Part shown: one piece after another, positions 44,434 to 55,099 of the stretch
Position numbering within the stretch: position 1 is the stretch's first letter
Layout: the number at the start of each line of letters is the position of its first letter
Assembly: GCF_022376445.1 (NCBI RefSeq)
Contig: NW_025955131.1
Span: 20,118-84,117, forward strand
Direction of reading: 5' to 3'
Source of the DNA: Fomitopsis serialis
Lineage: Eukaryota > Basidiomycota > Agaricomycetes > Polyporales > Fomitopsidaceae
DNA: 64,000 nt
Notes under the pieces: generated by a model
What the model was told of the DNA's origin: nothing
Databases searched by the model: none
What the model saw: only the letters and a program-made list of their open reading frames with translations
Position numbers and translations under genes: made by a program

Positions 44434-45425
44434 TCAGCGCGGATCGATCACAGAATGCTCCCGCAGGCGCTTCTTTTGACGACCTTGGTACGTCGTGATC
44501 GTCTTTGCAGTGACCCACCGCGGCTCACCGTTGGGCGGGAGGCGCAGCCTGTAATCGCTGAGGAATGGGTGGGCACAGCCGGGCGATGCGACGACCCAAT
44601 GGCCGTCAGTCCACAGCCATATCTGTTGATCCTCGTCGCCACGGTCATGGACGTAGATACTCCCTTCCTGGGCTGCCAGCTTGTCCGGCGGTGCCTCCAT
44701 CAGCTTCGCACCAGAGGACAGGTACCAGCACGCTTTTTCGGCACGCTTGTATATGTTGCGTTCAAAGTACTGGACTCCAGGGGGAAGAACGGACTCGCGG
44801 GGTAGCGCCGGTGTTGGTAGCGAGTCATCGGGGGCCGGAGTGCCTTCGCGCGCATGAGCGTCGCCTTCGTTGCTGGATGTACGACCTTCAGCAGCGGGCG
44901 GCATAGATATGGAGCTCAGGACATACCCAGTTGCACCACTTGGTGTCGTAGCTCGTTTCTCATGACGCACAGGGGCATCTTGTGGAACTGGAGGGCAAAT
45001 CGCAGACTTGCCGCTGGGTCGGTTCGAAGGCTCCTTAATCTGTACAGAAAGCCGACTTAGTCAGCGAATATGTCCACGTAATAGCCACATACCGGGGCCC
45101 CGAGGACAGTGTACTGAAAGCCAGTTGACCCGCGAATTTGGCCCATCCGCTGCGCGGCAGCGGTGGCGTAACTATAAGAGAGCGTGAGTCGAACGCGGAG
45201 GTCCAGAAAGTCCGTTACAAACTTTGCAACACACGGTGTGCGGGGGAGGTATCGATGTCGCAAAACCACGAAATGCGGTCGCATGTTGTCCGGCGTCTAG
45301 AAGTGCGTCTAAGCGAATGATACTCAAGCTATACAGAAAATACAACGTACATCTCTCTCGAGTTCGATTGCAGGGGCAGATGAGTAAGCAATGTGAATAT
45401 CAATGGGCTTCTTTGGTTCGAACAT
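44434..45425 (-). CDS. Three-exon orphan gene, 294 aa
   Basis: Exons 45351-45425, 45093-45296 and 44434-45039 join in phase over introns of 54 and 53 nt; the second has a CTGAC/CTAAG branch-like sequence. The product starts MFEPKKPIDIHIAYSSAPAI, has a basic FVVLRHRYLPRTPCVAKFV stretch and a low-complexity middle (AREGTPAPDDSLPTPALP). It ends in a compact C-terminal domain with YKRAEKACWYLSSGAKLM, QIWLWTDGHWVVASPG and a basic tail. The WLWTDG-x-WV pattern suggests a small beta domain; no family recognised. A TATA box lies about 85 bases upstream. Confidence 0.78.
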
Positions 45426-45508
45426 AACTTCAGATAAGTTGCGGCGATGAAAGCTCGAGAAATCAAGGGATGTGAGACGTCGAGTGCGGAAAGCCGAGGA
45501 GTCAATGT

Positions 45509-45516
45509 CTTTATAG
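45509..45516 (-). promoter_or_regulatory. TATA box of the 294-aa gene
   Basis: CTATAAAG on the minus strand, about 85 bases before the ATG at 45425. Confidence 0.45.
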
Positions 45517-45519
45517 CAA

Positions 45520-46561
45520 CAGGGATCAGAAGCACATCACGCCTGGAGGGGCAGCATCCGGAGAATAGACACTTCCCGCGTGCACAGTGCCCGTTGTAAC
45601 GCGACCACAATAGGTAGAACAATGCAGCAGCAATTGAGGAAGTGGCCGATCGCGAGCTTAGCCACTGCGCGAAGGAAGACGCCCATCGTGGCAAACCATG
45701 CCAGCGGATGAAGGGGAACGTGGCAGGGTGGTCGCCAAGTTACCTAAGGAGCATCAGCACGACGCGGGAGGCGAAGACCCATTGTCCCTCTGTGTTTCGT
45801 CGAAGGGAAACGCATATATGGCTACACGGCAACGCGACGGTGAGCCCTCCGCCTAGACGGCTTATGGGGTGTGCGACGCGCAACGGGGGCCGACCTGAGC
45901 GAGATGGCGGCCAGTGCACTATCGTACTGCTCCATTGCTCAAGTGGAGGATGCGTCAAATGTGTCACCCGGGGCGATACCCAACCAAGGCATCAACGCTG
46001 CCCAGGGGCTGCGTAGAGACAAGGATATTCACACATCATCGCTAGCTGACTCCGCCATATCCAGCGGCCAACCAGGAAGTCACGTTAGGCCGAGTGGCCG
46101 CATCGAAGACAGCGGCGGTAGGATTATGACGACGGCGCAGAAGTTACCGAGTACATCAGTATAGGTGGCCCGCGCCGTGATGCATTCACCCAGACGGAGC
46201 ATGATAGGAATGTTGGACGATCCGAAGATTGAATAAGGGCGCTCTAGCGTTCATCGAGAACGGGAGCTCACCGCCCGGCCATCAACGCATGGTCGAAACC
46301 AAAACAGGTGACCGGCGATCGCTGGGAGGACAGTGGGAGGTGACGCAATGCCCCGTAGGCGTTCAAGCGGCGAACGAGCCTGATGATATGCGACTGGCGG
46401 GCGTGTCCGAGTCGGCCTCGGCGCCCGGAGAACGTGCATGGAGTATTCGGGGCGGACTGGCGGAAGTGAAGAGTCGTCAGAGCAAAAGCAATCAGCAGCG
46501 CTGCACGGTAAACGGCAGGAGCATGGGCAAGGGGACGAAGGGGATCAGGACTGGGAAAGAC
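45520..46561. other. Intergenic with a partial 1.1-kb repeat fragment
   Basis: A minus-strand frame near 45535-45685 has a hydrophobic stretch (HFLNCCCIVLPIVVALQ) but stops before the next gene and shows no splice link. 46250-46310 repeats the left end of the 1.1-kb repeat (GAACGGGAGCTCACCGCCCG and on), so a fragment lies 300 bases before full copy 3. Confidence 0.55.
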
Positions 46562-47650
46562 CCGAGCAGGCTCGCTCTACCGCTCGTCAAGAACGGGAGC
46601 TCACCGCCCGGTCATCAACGCATGGTCGAAACCAAAACGGACGACCGGGGCGAGACGGGGGCGACGGATGGGCGGGCGAGGCGTGGGCTGCAGTTCGGAT
46701 ATCTTCGCGCGAAGCGTCGCCTTCGCTAGCGCATTCGGCGCGGCAAGTACGTGGTAAGGGGTTTTCTATACATCGAAGACAACGGTTAGCATCGAGTGAA
46801 GGAGAAATTTCACGCCACGCACCTCTTCTTCGCACCCTGGCATGGCTCCTCCTACGGTACCGCTCCACCGGCTGCGCGACTCGCCGACTTTGCTTCTGTT
46901 GCTGCGACAACGACGCGCCCGCTACGCTGCGATCGCTGAGACTGACCCGCGTAGCTGAGACTGCCCCGTCCAGATCCGAGGGCGTGAAACGAGGTGGTCG
47001 ACGCCTTGGACCTGTGAATCGAATTCGGGTGGCGGTGAATCCGCCATCGGCGACAGTCCCCTGTGGATGGTCAGCTTCGGGTAAGGACACGCGAAGAGCG
47101 CACTTACAGGACTCCGCATAAAAGCGACATCCTGCCAACGTTTCGCAGAGAGTCGTCGCGCATCTCCTATGTCGACCTGGCGGACGTCCTCGCGGGCTAG
47201 GCCGCCGTGCTTCGACCCGCCAGCTGGCGGGTCCCTTCGTTCCGGGCGGGCTTCGGACGGACTGCGACGGCGGGGCTGCGACGGAGGTGCTGCAGCTGCG
47301 GGATGGTGGACGCCGTGAGCGTTGAGCGCCGTCGCATGTAGCATGACGGGCTGCAAGTCGTCGGACTGAAGCGCTGAGGTCGCGGGGCGTGAGAGCATGA
47401 CGTAAGCCGTCATTAGCGCCGCCACATCCCCATGTCGAACTCGAAAACATATCGACTCCCCGAGTTGCGTGGGGACGCGACCCGGAGGAACTCATGGTGA
47501 CAGTCGGCGAGTAATATTAGAGGTCAGGACACTTTAGCTTTACAATAACGGATGCAGTAGAACAATCAGACGACGGGCGACTCGGACGCGGGTGGTGTTG
47601 AGACTATGGGGGAAGCAGGTATGGATAACAAACGGAATCGCTGACAGCGC
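46562..47650. repeat. 1.1-kb repeat, copy 3
   Basis: Same order and the same translated frames (46587-47495 and 46922-47425) as copies 1 and 2, and the same extended flanks as copy 2. The right end differs from copy 2 only by a one-base change in AACA(G)AACGG. Confidence 0.9.
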
Positions 47651-47702
47651 CGTTAGACATTGGCTGTGCGCAACGCAGCAACCGGCGTACATCTCGTGTT
47701 CA

Positions 47703-48300
47703 TCAAATAGAATACCTCCGCGTTCGTCGCATGCGCTCTGCGCGTCGGCCCACTTCCCACACATGGCACCGCGCGCACCACTCAAAATAGACTACAGCGT
47801 CTTCAGTGTTGCAGTCCGTGCACCACTCAGCGTGCCAATCCTGCGGCTCGTTGCCATATACTTTGATTATCATCAAATCTGGTTGGCCGACGACCTTAGA
47901 ACACGGTGGCATCGATATCAGGCCTACGCGATTCGATGCAAAAAGTGTATCAAACCACTCACGTCGACTGTACGGATCAATAGCACCTGGATCGTACCGC
48001 GATATGCATCTCCATTCTTGAGCATATGTACTGTAGGGCGTTCACATCATTGACCGGGTCTTTTTGGATGAAGGGACGATACGAACAATTCATGGAGTCA
48101 TCCAGCGTATTGTATTTGAACGCGGTGGCCGGTGTTCTGCCACGTATTCAATATCGGGCGCGTCTGCATGAAAGAGATGTACGCACAAATCGCGCTGCCG
48201 TGGCCGAGGTGACGCAGGGTCTCTCACGTGGAAATCCCAGTCGAGGACGAAGATATCCCTTCGGTCAGAGTCAGAATCGTCATCCGAGTCGGCATGGCAG
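47703..48300 (-). pseudogene. Cys-rich orphan gene with two apparent frame breaks
   Basis: Reading from 48300 down gives an acidic start (DSDDDSDSDRRDIFVLDWDF) and HLFHADAPDIEYVAEH, then in another frame YNTLDDSMNCSYRPFIQKDP. A third frame gives AQEWRCISRYDPGAIDPYSR, WFDTLFASNRVGLISMP and finally EWCTDCNT...EWCARCHVW with a basic end. The two CxxC pairs about 17 residues apart could bind one zinc. No splice signals explain the frame changes, so this is a decayed gene or one with one-base sequence errors. No family recognised. Confidence 0.5.
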
Positions 48301-48699
48301 TCACGCGTGGTAGGATTCTGGTCCAGTGCACAGCGGATCGTCAGAAGAAGTTATAGGACACTGTTCATGGAACGCACCAGGTAGCCTATCACTGAATCAA
48401 GCGTTAAGTTCAGCTCTGACAGCAGAAATTTCCCCGCTGAGGTGATCTCTGCTTCGAAGGTTGCATCGGTGCCTGGTAGGGAGTCGGACGTCGCTTGAGT
48501 GGCAGACATGACCTGTAGATGCTGAACCGTGGGTGCGAAGCCTTACTGTCGCACCGCTTATGAATGATTGCTAGGCCTTTGTGCCACAGGGCGAAAGTGG
48601 GCGACAATGCAGGAGGGCTGCAGTCCCTTTGTGCCACAACCTGAACCGTACCCAGACCTGCCCGAAGGAAGTCGTGACGGCAGTTCCCTCTGGTTGTAT
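48301..48699. other. Intergenic, nothing supported
   Basis: Short frames only; it ends where the 2.1-kb duplication begins. Confidence 0.4.
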
Positions 48700-50815
48700 T
48701 GACGCGGCATTAAAATCATAACTATATTCTTACGGCGAGATTCGATGGGCGACGTATCGATATGGGTGATATAGCGATTGTGCTACGAGAGGGAAGGGAA
48801 GGGGGAAAGGAAAGGAAAGGAAGGAAGTGGAATAAAAGGGGGATAGCGAAGAGGAGGGGAAGGGGGAGAGAACGGAAACAATTGAACTATAGCATCAACG
48901 ATGCCGGAAACAGTATTCTCCTACATGTAAGTCGTGACCGAGATAAAAGCAGCCGTAAATTTGTAGGCGAGATAAAGAGCAACGAGGTATAAAGCGATGA
49001 GGCCACAGGCGCGGCGCCAGGACAGCTCGGTGCTCTGCGAGCTAACAGCACCCTGCGAGCTAGCAGCACCCTGTTGGCGAACGTCCTGCGAGATAGCGCC
49101 GTCGCCACTCCCTCCGAAGCAGTGGCGCACAAGCGTACGGAAACTCTCGTCATCGTACATGGTCACCAAGCATACCCTGTCCGCCACTTCATCGAGCCAG
49201 TAAATGGTCAACGTAGGCTATAACGCAAAAATTCAGTGACCGAGCCATTGAACCGGCTGCACGCTCACCTCTTGGACAACGATCCGAACGTTCCACAAGC
49301 CGATCGACCTTCCTCGCACCTCGCCAAGCCCACAGCAGAAGAAAGCATCTGCGGGAGGTAGCCGTCAGTGGCGGGCCGAGAGCAACGAGTCAGTAGGACA
49401 GACTCACAACGACCGCCAGGAACAGGTAGAAAGACGAGGCGTCCAGGTCTCATGAGCCGGTCGTCGTCAATAGTTACGACCTCTCGATGAGAGCCTAGTC
49501 GGTAATCCGCCACATAGAAGACCAGATATCCACTGTCGACTGATGCTCAGCACCACTGTTCACGAAGGAGGGGCGACCGACTTACTTGTCGGGGTCCCTC
49601 CCAGAGCGGATGGCAAAGACATTCTGGGAGAGGGCGCTGACCGAGGGAGAAGGGGAGGACATGGGGCTTGCTTGACTACACGTTGGTCGACTTCGCCGTC
49701 GCTTTATATACTCATGTGGCGCAGGCTTGCATTGTCTGCTGAGCGGCGGCTCGCGATCGAATATCTTGACGTAGCAGTGGATCGCGGCAACCTCCGTCCC
49801 GTTGAAGGTGTCGACGTCCTCGCACTTCTCAACGCCCTTTATCTGCATTCGCGGCGAGGGGGGGGAGTCCGGCCAGGCGTTCATTGCGACCGAGAAGGCG
49901 CAGATGTTCGCTCGCGTGTCGCCACTGGGGGTCTCCGGCAACGGTCCAGCAAAGCGAGGAGTCTTCGACGACGACGGCAGAGAAGGCGGATTCGAGCGCC
50001 GAGTCGTGCCAGATCGTGACGATTAGTTGCTCGCGCTCCCACTTTTGACGGAGATATCCTTGGTGTGGTCGGCGAGAAGACCGTCAAGGGCGCGCAACTC
50101 GCAACGCCAATTCGTCCCGTAGAGCTCGTGCGTTCGCAAACAACTCGCCCGCAAACTCGTCCGTCCGTACATCCGCTCACTCATCCTTCTGTTCATTCAC
50201 GCGCCCGCCGGTTCATCTGGCTGCTCGAGGCGAATCGAGCATGCGAGGTCAGACGCGATGCGGACGTTGGTCGCGGGCACCTGCACGCACGGCTTCGGCG
50301 GGGTGGATCACACTCGGGTGATTCGTCACCATGTTCTTGCAAAACGGGGACAGCAGGGCCTAATGTCGAGAATCGGGTTGTCGGCCCCTTGAGATATCTT
50401 CGGTGCAACATCGAAGGGACCATCGCGAGTACAGCGTTCATTGGGCTCTAGACGGCACACATCGCTGATACTTAATGGTGCGAAGCATCTTCAAGCCTTC
50501 GTGAGGTAGAATGTTGGAGCCCGGAGGGTCGACATCTCGTGGAAACGGTGAGGTTCACTCAACTGCTCATACGAGGGCAGGAGTTCCCCGGCCCAGATAT
50601 CAACGCATGGTCGAAACCAAAGCGGACGTCCGTTGTACCAGAATTGAGGCATAGAGAGAGGCTGAGGTGGACATAGCAGAGCACGAATGCTTTTGAAAGG
50701 GACCAGAGGTCGGCGTAGGATGGGAGGACGGGGCGGGGGCACAAGCGCTCAAGGCGACTCTGGCGGACTCCGGTGCCGTACTAGACGCCAACAAGCGCTT
50801 ACACATCCCAACTTC
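48700..50815. repeat. 2.1-kb segmental duplication, copy 2 (partner 23370-25507)
   Basis: Same order as copy 1: 3' flank with purine tract, tail-anchored gene, then a near-identical upstream block (about 49640-50815). Within the block I see only a few base changes (for example GGATGGGAGG for GGACGGGAGG) and short indels, some in a G run. Confidence 0.88.
48921..49662 (-). CDS. Four-exon gene for a small tail-anchored membrane protein, copy B (192 aa)
   Basis: Exons 49586-49662, 49408-49532, 49269-49348 and 48921-49217 join in phase. All three intron lengths (53, 59, 51) and the first three exon lengths equal those of copy A, but the sequence has diverged throughout and exon 4 is six codons longer in a Ser/Gln/Ala spacer. 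Shared landmarks are LVFYVADYRLGS, FFCCGLG, MYDDESFRTLV and a C-terminal membrane helix (GLIALYLVALYLAYKFTAAF). Both copies are intact, which argues for selection on the protein. No family recognised. TATAAAG-type box at 49702-49710. Confidence 0.85.
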
Positions 50816-51146
50816 CCACCTTCGACTTCGTCGCGCTGAAGTCTCCTGTGACTGCATCTCATTTCCGTGCCTCCTCCCTCGCTCTCGGCCCCTTTCAAGG
50901 CATCGTTCTGCGGCCAGGTTAGATTACGGTCTTTCTGCGCGAACGTGGCTCTGGCGCAGTGTATCTGCTGCCGGGCTTCTCCTCGTTGGATACTTCGACC
51001 TATTCAAAGCCGCAAGATCACTGCGTTGCGTCAAGACGTGTCGCGAACCTTCAAGCGACCATACAATCCCATATCAAAACTGCCTGCGCTAATTTAGGAT
51101 TACTTAAGGGAATGCGTGCTAGCAAAGTCCGTTCGTTAGGAGCCGT
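50816..51146. other. Unique spacer before the retrotransposon
   Basis: No supported gene. The last five bases (GCCGT, 51142-51146) would be the left target-site copy if the LTR starts at 51147; the right copy is outside the window. Confidence 0.4.
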
Positions 51147-52134
51147 TGTGGGGTAGGCCCACATGGGAGCCCCGGCGCGAGCCTCAATACAACGCACACA
51201 CGGTCAAAGCAAGAAAAGAGGAGCGCGGTAACATTAACACACGACGCATGCGGAGGCTACTGTACACGAACGGCAGGCTCCTCCGCCACCTCATCCTCGA
51301 CCTCTCCCTCCTCCATCGCCTCGACGTCCCGAGGGTGCGCGAACTGCAAGCGACGCGGTATCCCCGAATAACCATCGGGAACGTACACTCCTTCCGATAA
51401 GCGAGCGTGCAAGTCCCGGACGCTGGTCTCAACCGAACTCAGGCCCCGGGCGATACGGACAGCCTCGGAACGAGCGTCACGATTAGCGGTGCGGCACTCG
51501 TCCAGGAGGCCTTGGAACCGGGTCAATAGACCATCGAGGCTGTCGGAAGAGGCGCGGAAGGAAGATAACTGCATGGGACGCTCCAGGTACCGAACCGGAA
51601 GGAGCGGGCGGCCGAGCTCAGCGTCGGATTGCTCGGCGGTGACACGGTTTGGAGCCCAGGCGATCAACGGGTAGGGCTCGCCCACGTAGCTGTGCTGAGA
51701 CGGGAGAGTCAGGAACACCTGGTCGAGGTATTCGATCAGGTCCTGCACGTCGGAGTATCGGCGAACGAGCGGAAGGGAAGCATCGCCGTGGGCGACCGCG
51801 CGAGACCGAGAATCGAAGAGCATCCGCTGTGTAGAGCGAAGGAAGGTTGGCGAGACATGGAGGATGAGGCGGAAGAAGGCACGTACGATTAGCCATCGGG
51901 CGCCATGAGCCCAGGCGAGCCACTCCAGGTCGCTATTGGGGTTCAGACGGGGCTCTACCACTCGCTCGTCCCGAAGGAGGTCGACGAGGCGATAGAAACG
52001 GGTGGTGTAGACAATGGTCGAGGGGTTGGGCGGGATGTCAGCGGGCATCGAGGACTCCAACGACGGTGGGCTGGCGAACGGAAGAGGAGGGCAGGGACGG
52101 CGGAGGAGACCTAAGGGTGCGGAAGGAGTAGGAG
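51147..52134 (+). repeat. 5' LTR (minimum extent)
   Basis: This is the part that can be matched to the right repeat before the window ends. The true LTR may be longer. It contains a 264-codon minus-strand frame and a minisatellite near its visible end. Confidence 0.85.
51257..52048 (-). CDS. LTR-encoded antisense protein, 5' LTR copy
   Basis: An intact minus-strand frame starts at ATG 52048 (MPADIPPNPSTIVYTTRFYR) and ends at 51257. The N-terminal half has WLAWAHGARWLIVRAFFRL; the C-terminal half is helical with RASSDSLDGLLTRFQGLLDE and a very acidic tail (MEEGEVEDEVAEEPAV). The same frame is intact in the other LTR with only two or three residue changes, while gag-pol in between is broken. 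It has no recognised domain. Transcription would have to start inside or just downstream of the LTR and run outwards. Confidence 0.55.
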   Translation of the reverse strand: MPADIPPNPSTIVYTTRFYRLVDLLRDERVVEPRLNPNSDLEWLAWAHGARWLIVRAFFRLILHVSPTFLRSTQRMLFDSRSRAVAHGDASLPLVRRYSDVQDLIEYLDQVFLTLPSQHSYVGEPYPLIAWAPNRVTAEQSDAELGRPLLPVRYLERPMQLSSFRASSDSLDGLLTRFQGLLDECRTANRDARSEAVRIARGLSSVETSVRDLHARLSEGVYVPDGYSGIPRRLQFAHPRDVEAMEEGEVEDEVAEEPAVRVQ

Positions 52135-52212
52135 CGGAGGGAGGCCCAAGGGCGCGGAAGGAGTAGGAGCGGAGGGAGGCCCAAGGGCGCGGAAGGAGTA
52201 GGAGCGGAAGGG
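52121..52212. repeat. Minisatellite at the LTR edge
   Basis: About 35-base units (CGGAAGGAGTAGGAGCGGAG...) repeated nearly three times, purine-rich on the plus strand. Confidence 0.75.
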
Positions 52213-53387
52213 AGCGGGTGCCAGCGAGGTAGGGACGTGGGAAAGGCAGCGGAAGGGGGCTAGGAGGACGGGGCGGAGGAAAGGGGGAGTTAGTTACCTA
52301 CCACTACCTCTCAGGACTCAGTATCTAGGTTGCACCGGGCAATCTCAGGCTTCAGGTCCCGTCTCAGGCTCGCGTTTAGGCTAAGGAAGGTCGCAGAAGT
52401 TAGGCTCAGGCTCAGGATCCAGGAGAGCTCAGGTTAGGATCGTCGGAGGGAAGGCTATCGAGTATACCAGGCTCAGGAAAGGCGGTCTTCACTAAAGGAC
52501 ATCGCGGACGAAGTGTGCGGCGCACCACCCCATCTCCCCTTTTCCCTCCGCGAGGTACCACGAACCTCGCTCGCTTCCTCCGCGAACCGTCAACTTGCAC
52601 CAACGACCCCCGCCCATCGTTTTCACCGATACCAAGAATTCCCTTCCGCGTCGTCCACGCACCGGGGACTCGCAATCACCACAACTGGAGCCCACCGCGA
52701 GGGGGATTTCGTTGGTAAAATCTTGTTGACCCAACCCCGGGTGCCACGTCATCCTGCCTATCACACGGTCCCGAGCGAAAACTCTCGCTACCGTCCCTTA
52801 TCGTCCAGAGCCTCACACCCCTACGAGAAGTCTACTCGAGGAGCTCGCTATCGCACATCACTCTCCGGACTCGCCGTACGACCCATCGCTCAGGGTACCC
52901 GCGCTAGACGGCATTCCCCTCCCGCGCGCTGACGACAGTGACGGAGAGAACCCGTTCCTCGATCCGGCTGACAGCACCCTCACCTCCGCACCTGCATCAT
53001 CACCAACTCGAAGCTCAGCGTCGAGCGAGTCGATCCCATTAGCAAACGTACCTCGGCGGCGAGCATACTCTACCCCGTCCGCGCACTCCTCCTCGACCAA
53101 GTCAGTGGGCAGCCCCGTATCGGTGCCAGCCTCAGTTCCGCTTCCTCCCTCACCACATCCTATCAACGTTCCACTTCCAGAATCACCCGTCTCGATATAC
53201 GCATCACTGCCGTCATCGCCTGTCGACGAAACCATACCCCTGCTCGTAGTCCCGTTAATCCCGTCTCTCGCCATTCCCTCCGACATATCGGAGACCATTT
53301 CCTCCGTCTCATCTGTTACTCCCTCCGACGAGTCCCGAGCTTGTTCTCCTTCCCTCCGGACTCCTTCCGCACAACTAGAAAACAAAA
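52213..53387 (+). other. Leader region and Ser/Pro-rich Gag extension
   Basis: From about 52728 the gag frame is open without a stop (LLEELAIAHHSPDSPYDPSL and a long Ser/Thr/Pro part), but there is no in-frame ATG before 53388. It may be an N-terminal Gag extension whose start was lost or is non-AUG. 52213-52727 holds short CTCAGG-type direct repeats and no gene. Confidence 0.5.
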
Positions 53388-54620
53388 TGGCCGCCATCCA
53401 GCCACGCAGTATGCCCGTCCGCGGGGATCGCACTGCTCCGAAGTTCGACGATCAGCCTAGGTCGCTCGCGCGGTACTTCGAGGATGTATCCGATCTCTTG
53501 GCGCTCGCGAACATTACCGTCGAGGAGGAGAAAATCCGATATGCTCAGAGGTACCTGAACCCCGATCAGTATGAGCTGTGGGGCACCGTAACCGTCCCCG
53601 ACAATCCGACGTTCGAACAGTATAAGGAGGGATCGTGAAACTGTATCCGGGGTCGGACGGAGCATCGAAGTACTTAGAAACCGATCTAGACGCGATCGCT
53701 GCGGCCGGGCTGAGTGCTGGGACGGACACGCGTAGTGGGGAGGCCGAGTTCTATCGAAGTTCCTCCCAGTGGCCCGCTACCTAATGACGGAAGGGCTGGT
53801 GTCGAAGTCGCAGGTGCACCAGAAGTATCTATCCGGATTCGACGCGAAGTCGGCGGACGCGATCCGTCGGAGGGTCGAGATCGTCAACTCTACGGTCGAC
53901 CCCGCGAAGGGGTACAGCCTTGAACAGCTTCATGGGGCAGCGCAGCAGTGTCTCAGCGCGGTCAGTTACGGCGGCGGAGGCAACACTCAAGGTGGGGGTA
54001 CCGGTGCGGGAGCCGGCGGAGGAGGGGGGTCATCTGGCGTTAAGCAAGAACCGATGACGGAGGAAGCCCTGAGTCGAGCCTTCGTGGCGGCGCTAGGGGC
54101 ACTTCAGCAGACGCATGGGAGCGGAGGAGGCCGAGGAGGAGGGTACACTGCCGGAAACTACAGCGGAGGAGGGTACGGCGCGGGGAACTACGGCGGAGGA
54201 CCTACACGAGCGCGAACTACAATAGCGGGGGGTACGGCGGAGGAACGGGTCGGGAGGACCGGTCTTCGGATATCAGCCTCAAGGACCGGGCGCGGAGGGT
54301 ATGGTGGCGGAGGCGGAGGGTACAGCGGAGGCGGAGGGTTCGGCACCAGGACATGCAACTTCTGTGGCGAGTAGGACACTTCCTGCGTGAGTGTAGGAAA
54401 GTCGGGGAATACCTCCGTGCGGGGAAGATCAGACTCGACGACGAACAGAAGATACGCTTCCCTGATGGGGGTTTTGTGTCGCGGTATGGAGGCGGATTCC
54501 TGATGACGCTATCGAGGCCAGGATGGCAACTTGGGCGGCGGAGGGAACGGAGGGCAGCCGCAGCAGCAAGGGAACGTCGGAGGGACGACGGACAGATCGG
54601 GATGGACCGCCGCATCTAGG
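53388..54620 (+). CDS. Gag, with zinc knuckle; frame broken at several single bases
   Basis: Starts MAAIQPRSMPVRGDRTAPKF, followed by the capsid-like segment (SLARYFEDVSDLLALANITV, YLNPDQYELW, then YLMTEGLVSKSQVHQKYLSG and DAIRRRVEIVNS after two breaks). A Gly-rich linker comes next, then a CCHC zinc knuckle: CNFCGE at 54354-54371, one missing base, then GHFLREC. Gag packages the RNA and forms the particle. Breaks near 53632, 53758 and 54371 each need one base to restore the frame, and the protein is conserved on both sides. Boundaries of start and end are approximate. Confidence 0.8.
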
Positions 54621-55099
54621 AGCGAACATTGTAGAGATCGTCGAAGGATATACGGTCGAGGAGACGACCGAGGAAGAGGACTCACTCAGGCGCGCCGAGG
54701 ACTTAGAGGAACGTGCACGTGTCTTAGCGGCGGAGGCGGCTCGAGTGCGCGGAGGAGGGAAGAAGGTATCTTTAGGGATCCTCCAGCGGAAGAGGATGCG
54801 CGCGGAAGCAAGCCCAGCGGAGGAACTGTGCGCGGGGCGGTTGGGAAGCCGCCGGGCATCCCAGCAAAGGGGGTATCAGCCGGAACGAGCGGAGGAGGCC
54901 CGGTGGCGAAGGATCAGGGGAAAGGGCGGACGGCCGAACCACAGTATCGGTTCCAGGCGAAGATCAACGAGGGAAAGGACCCTCGAGCGAAGGCCGAAGA
55001 TCTGGCGCGGCGGATGATGTACGAGAGCGATCAGAAGGCGAGCTGGGGCGAGATTCTCGAGATCAGCCAGGAGTTTCGGAAGGTAGTTGACGAGCAGAT

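Noticed and set aside
45535..45685. Small hydrophobic protein upstream of the 294-aa gene
   Set aside because: In-frame stop before the next exon and a TATA box between the two; better explained as upstream intergenic DNA.
27475..47495. The 302-codon frame of the 1.1-kb repeat as a proven protein gene
   Set aside because: Three identical copies prove recent copying, not coding. The old copy at 20150 does not keep the same frame, and a second overlapping frame looks equally protein-like.
52513..52932. Separate gene in the retrotransposon leader
   Set aside because: The frame overlaps the Ser/Pro-rich extension that continues into Gag and shows no motif of its own.
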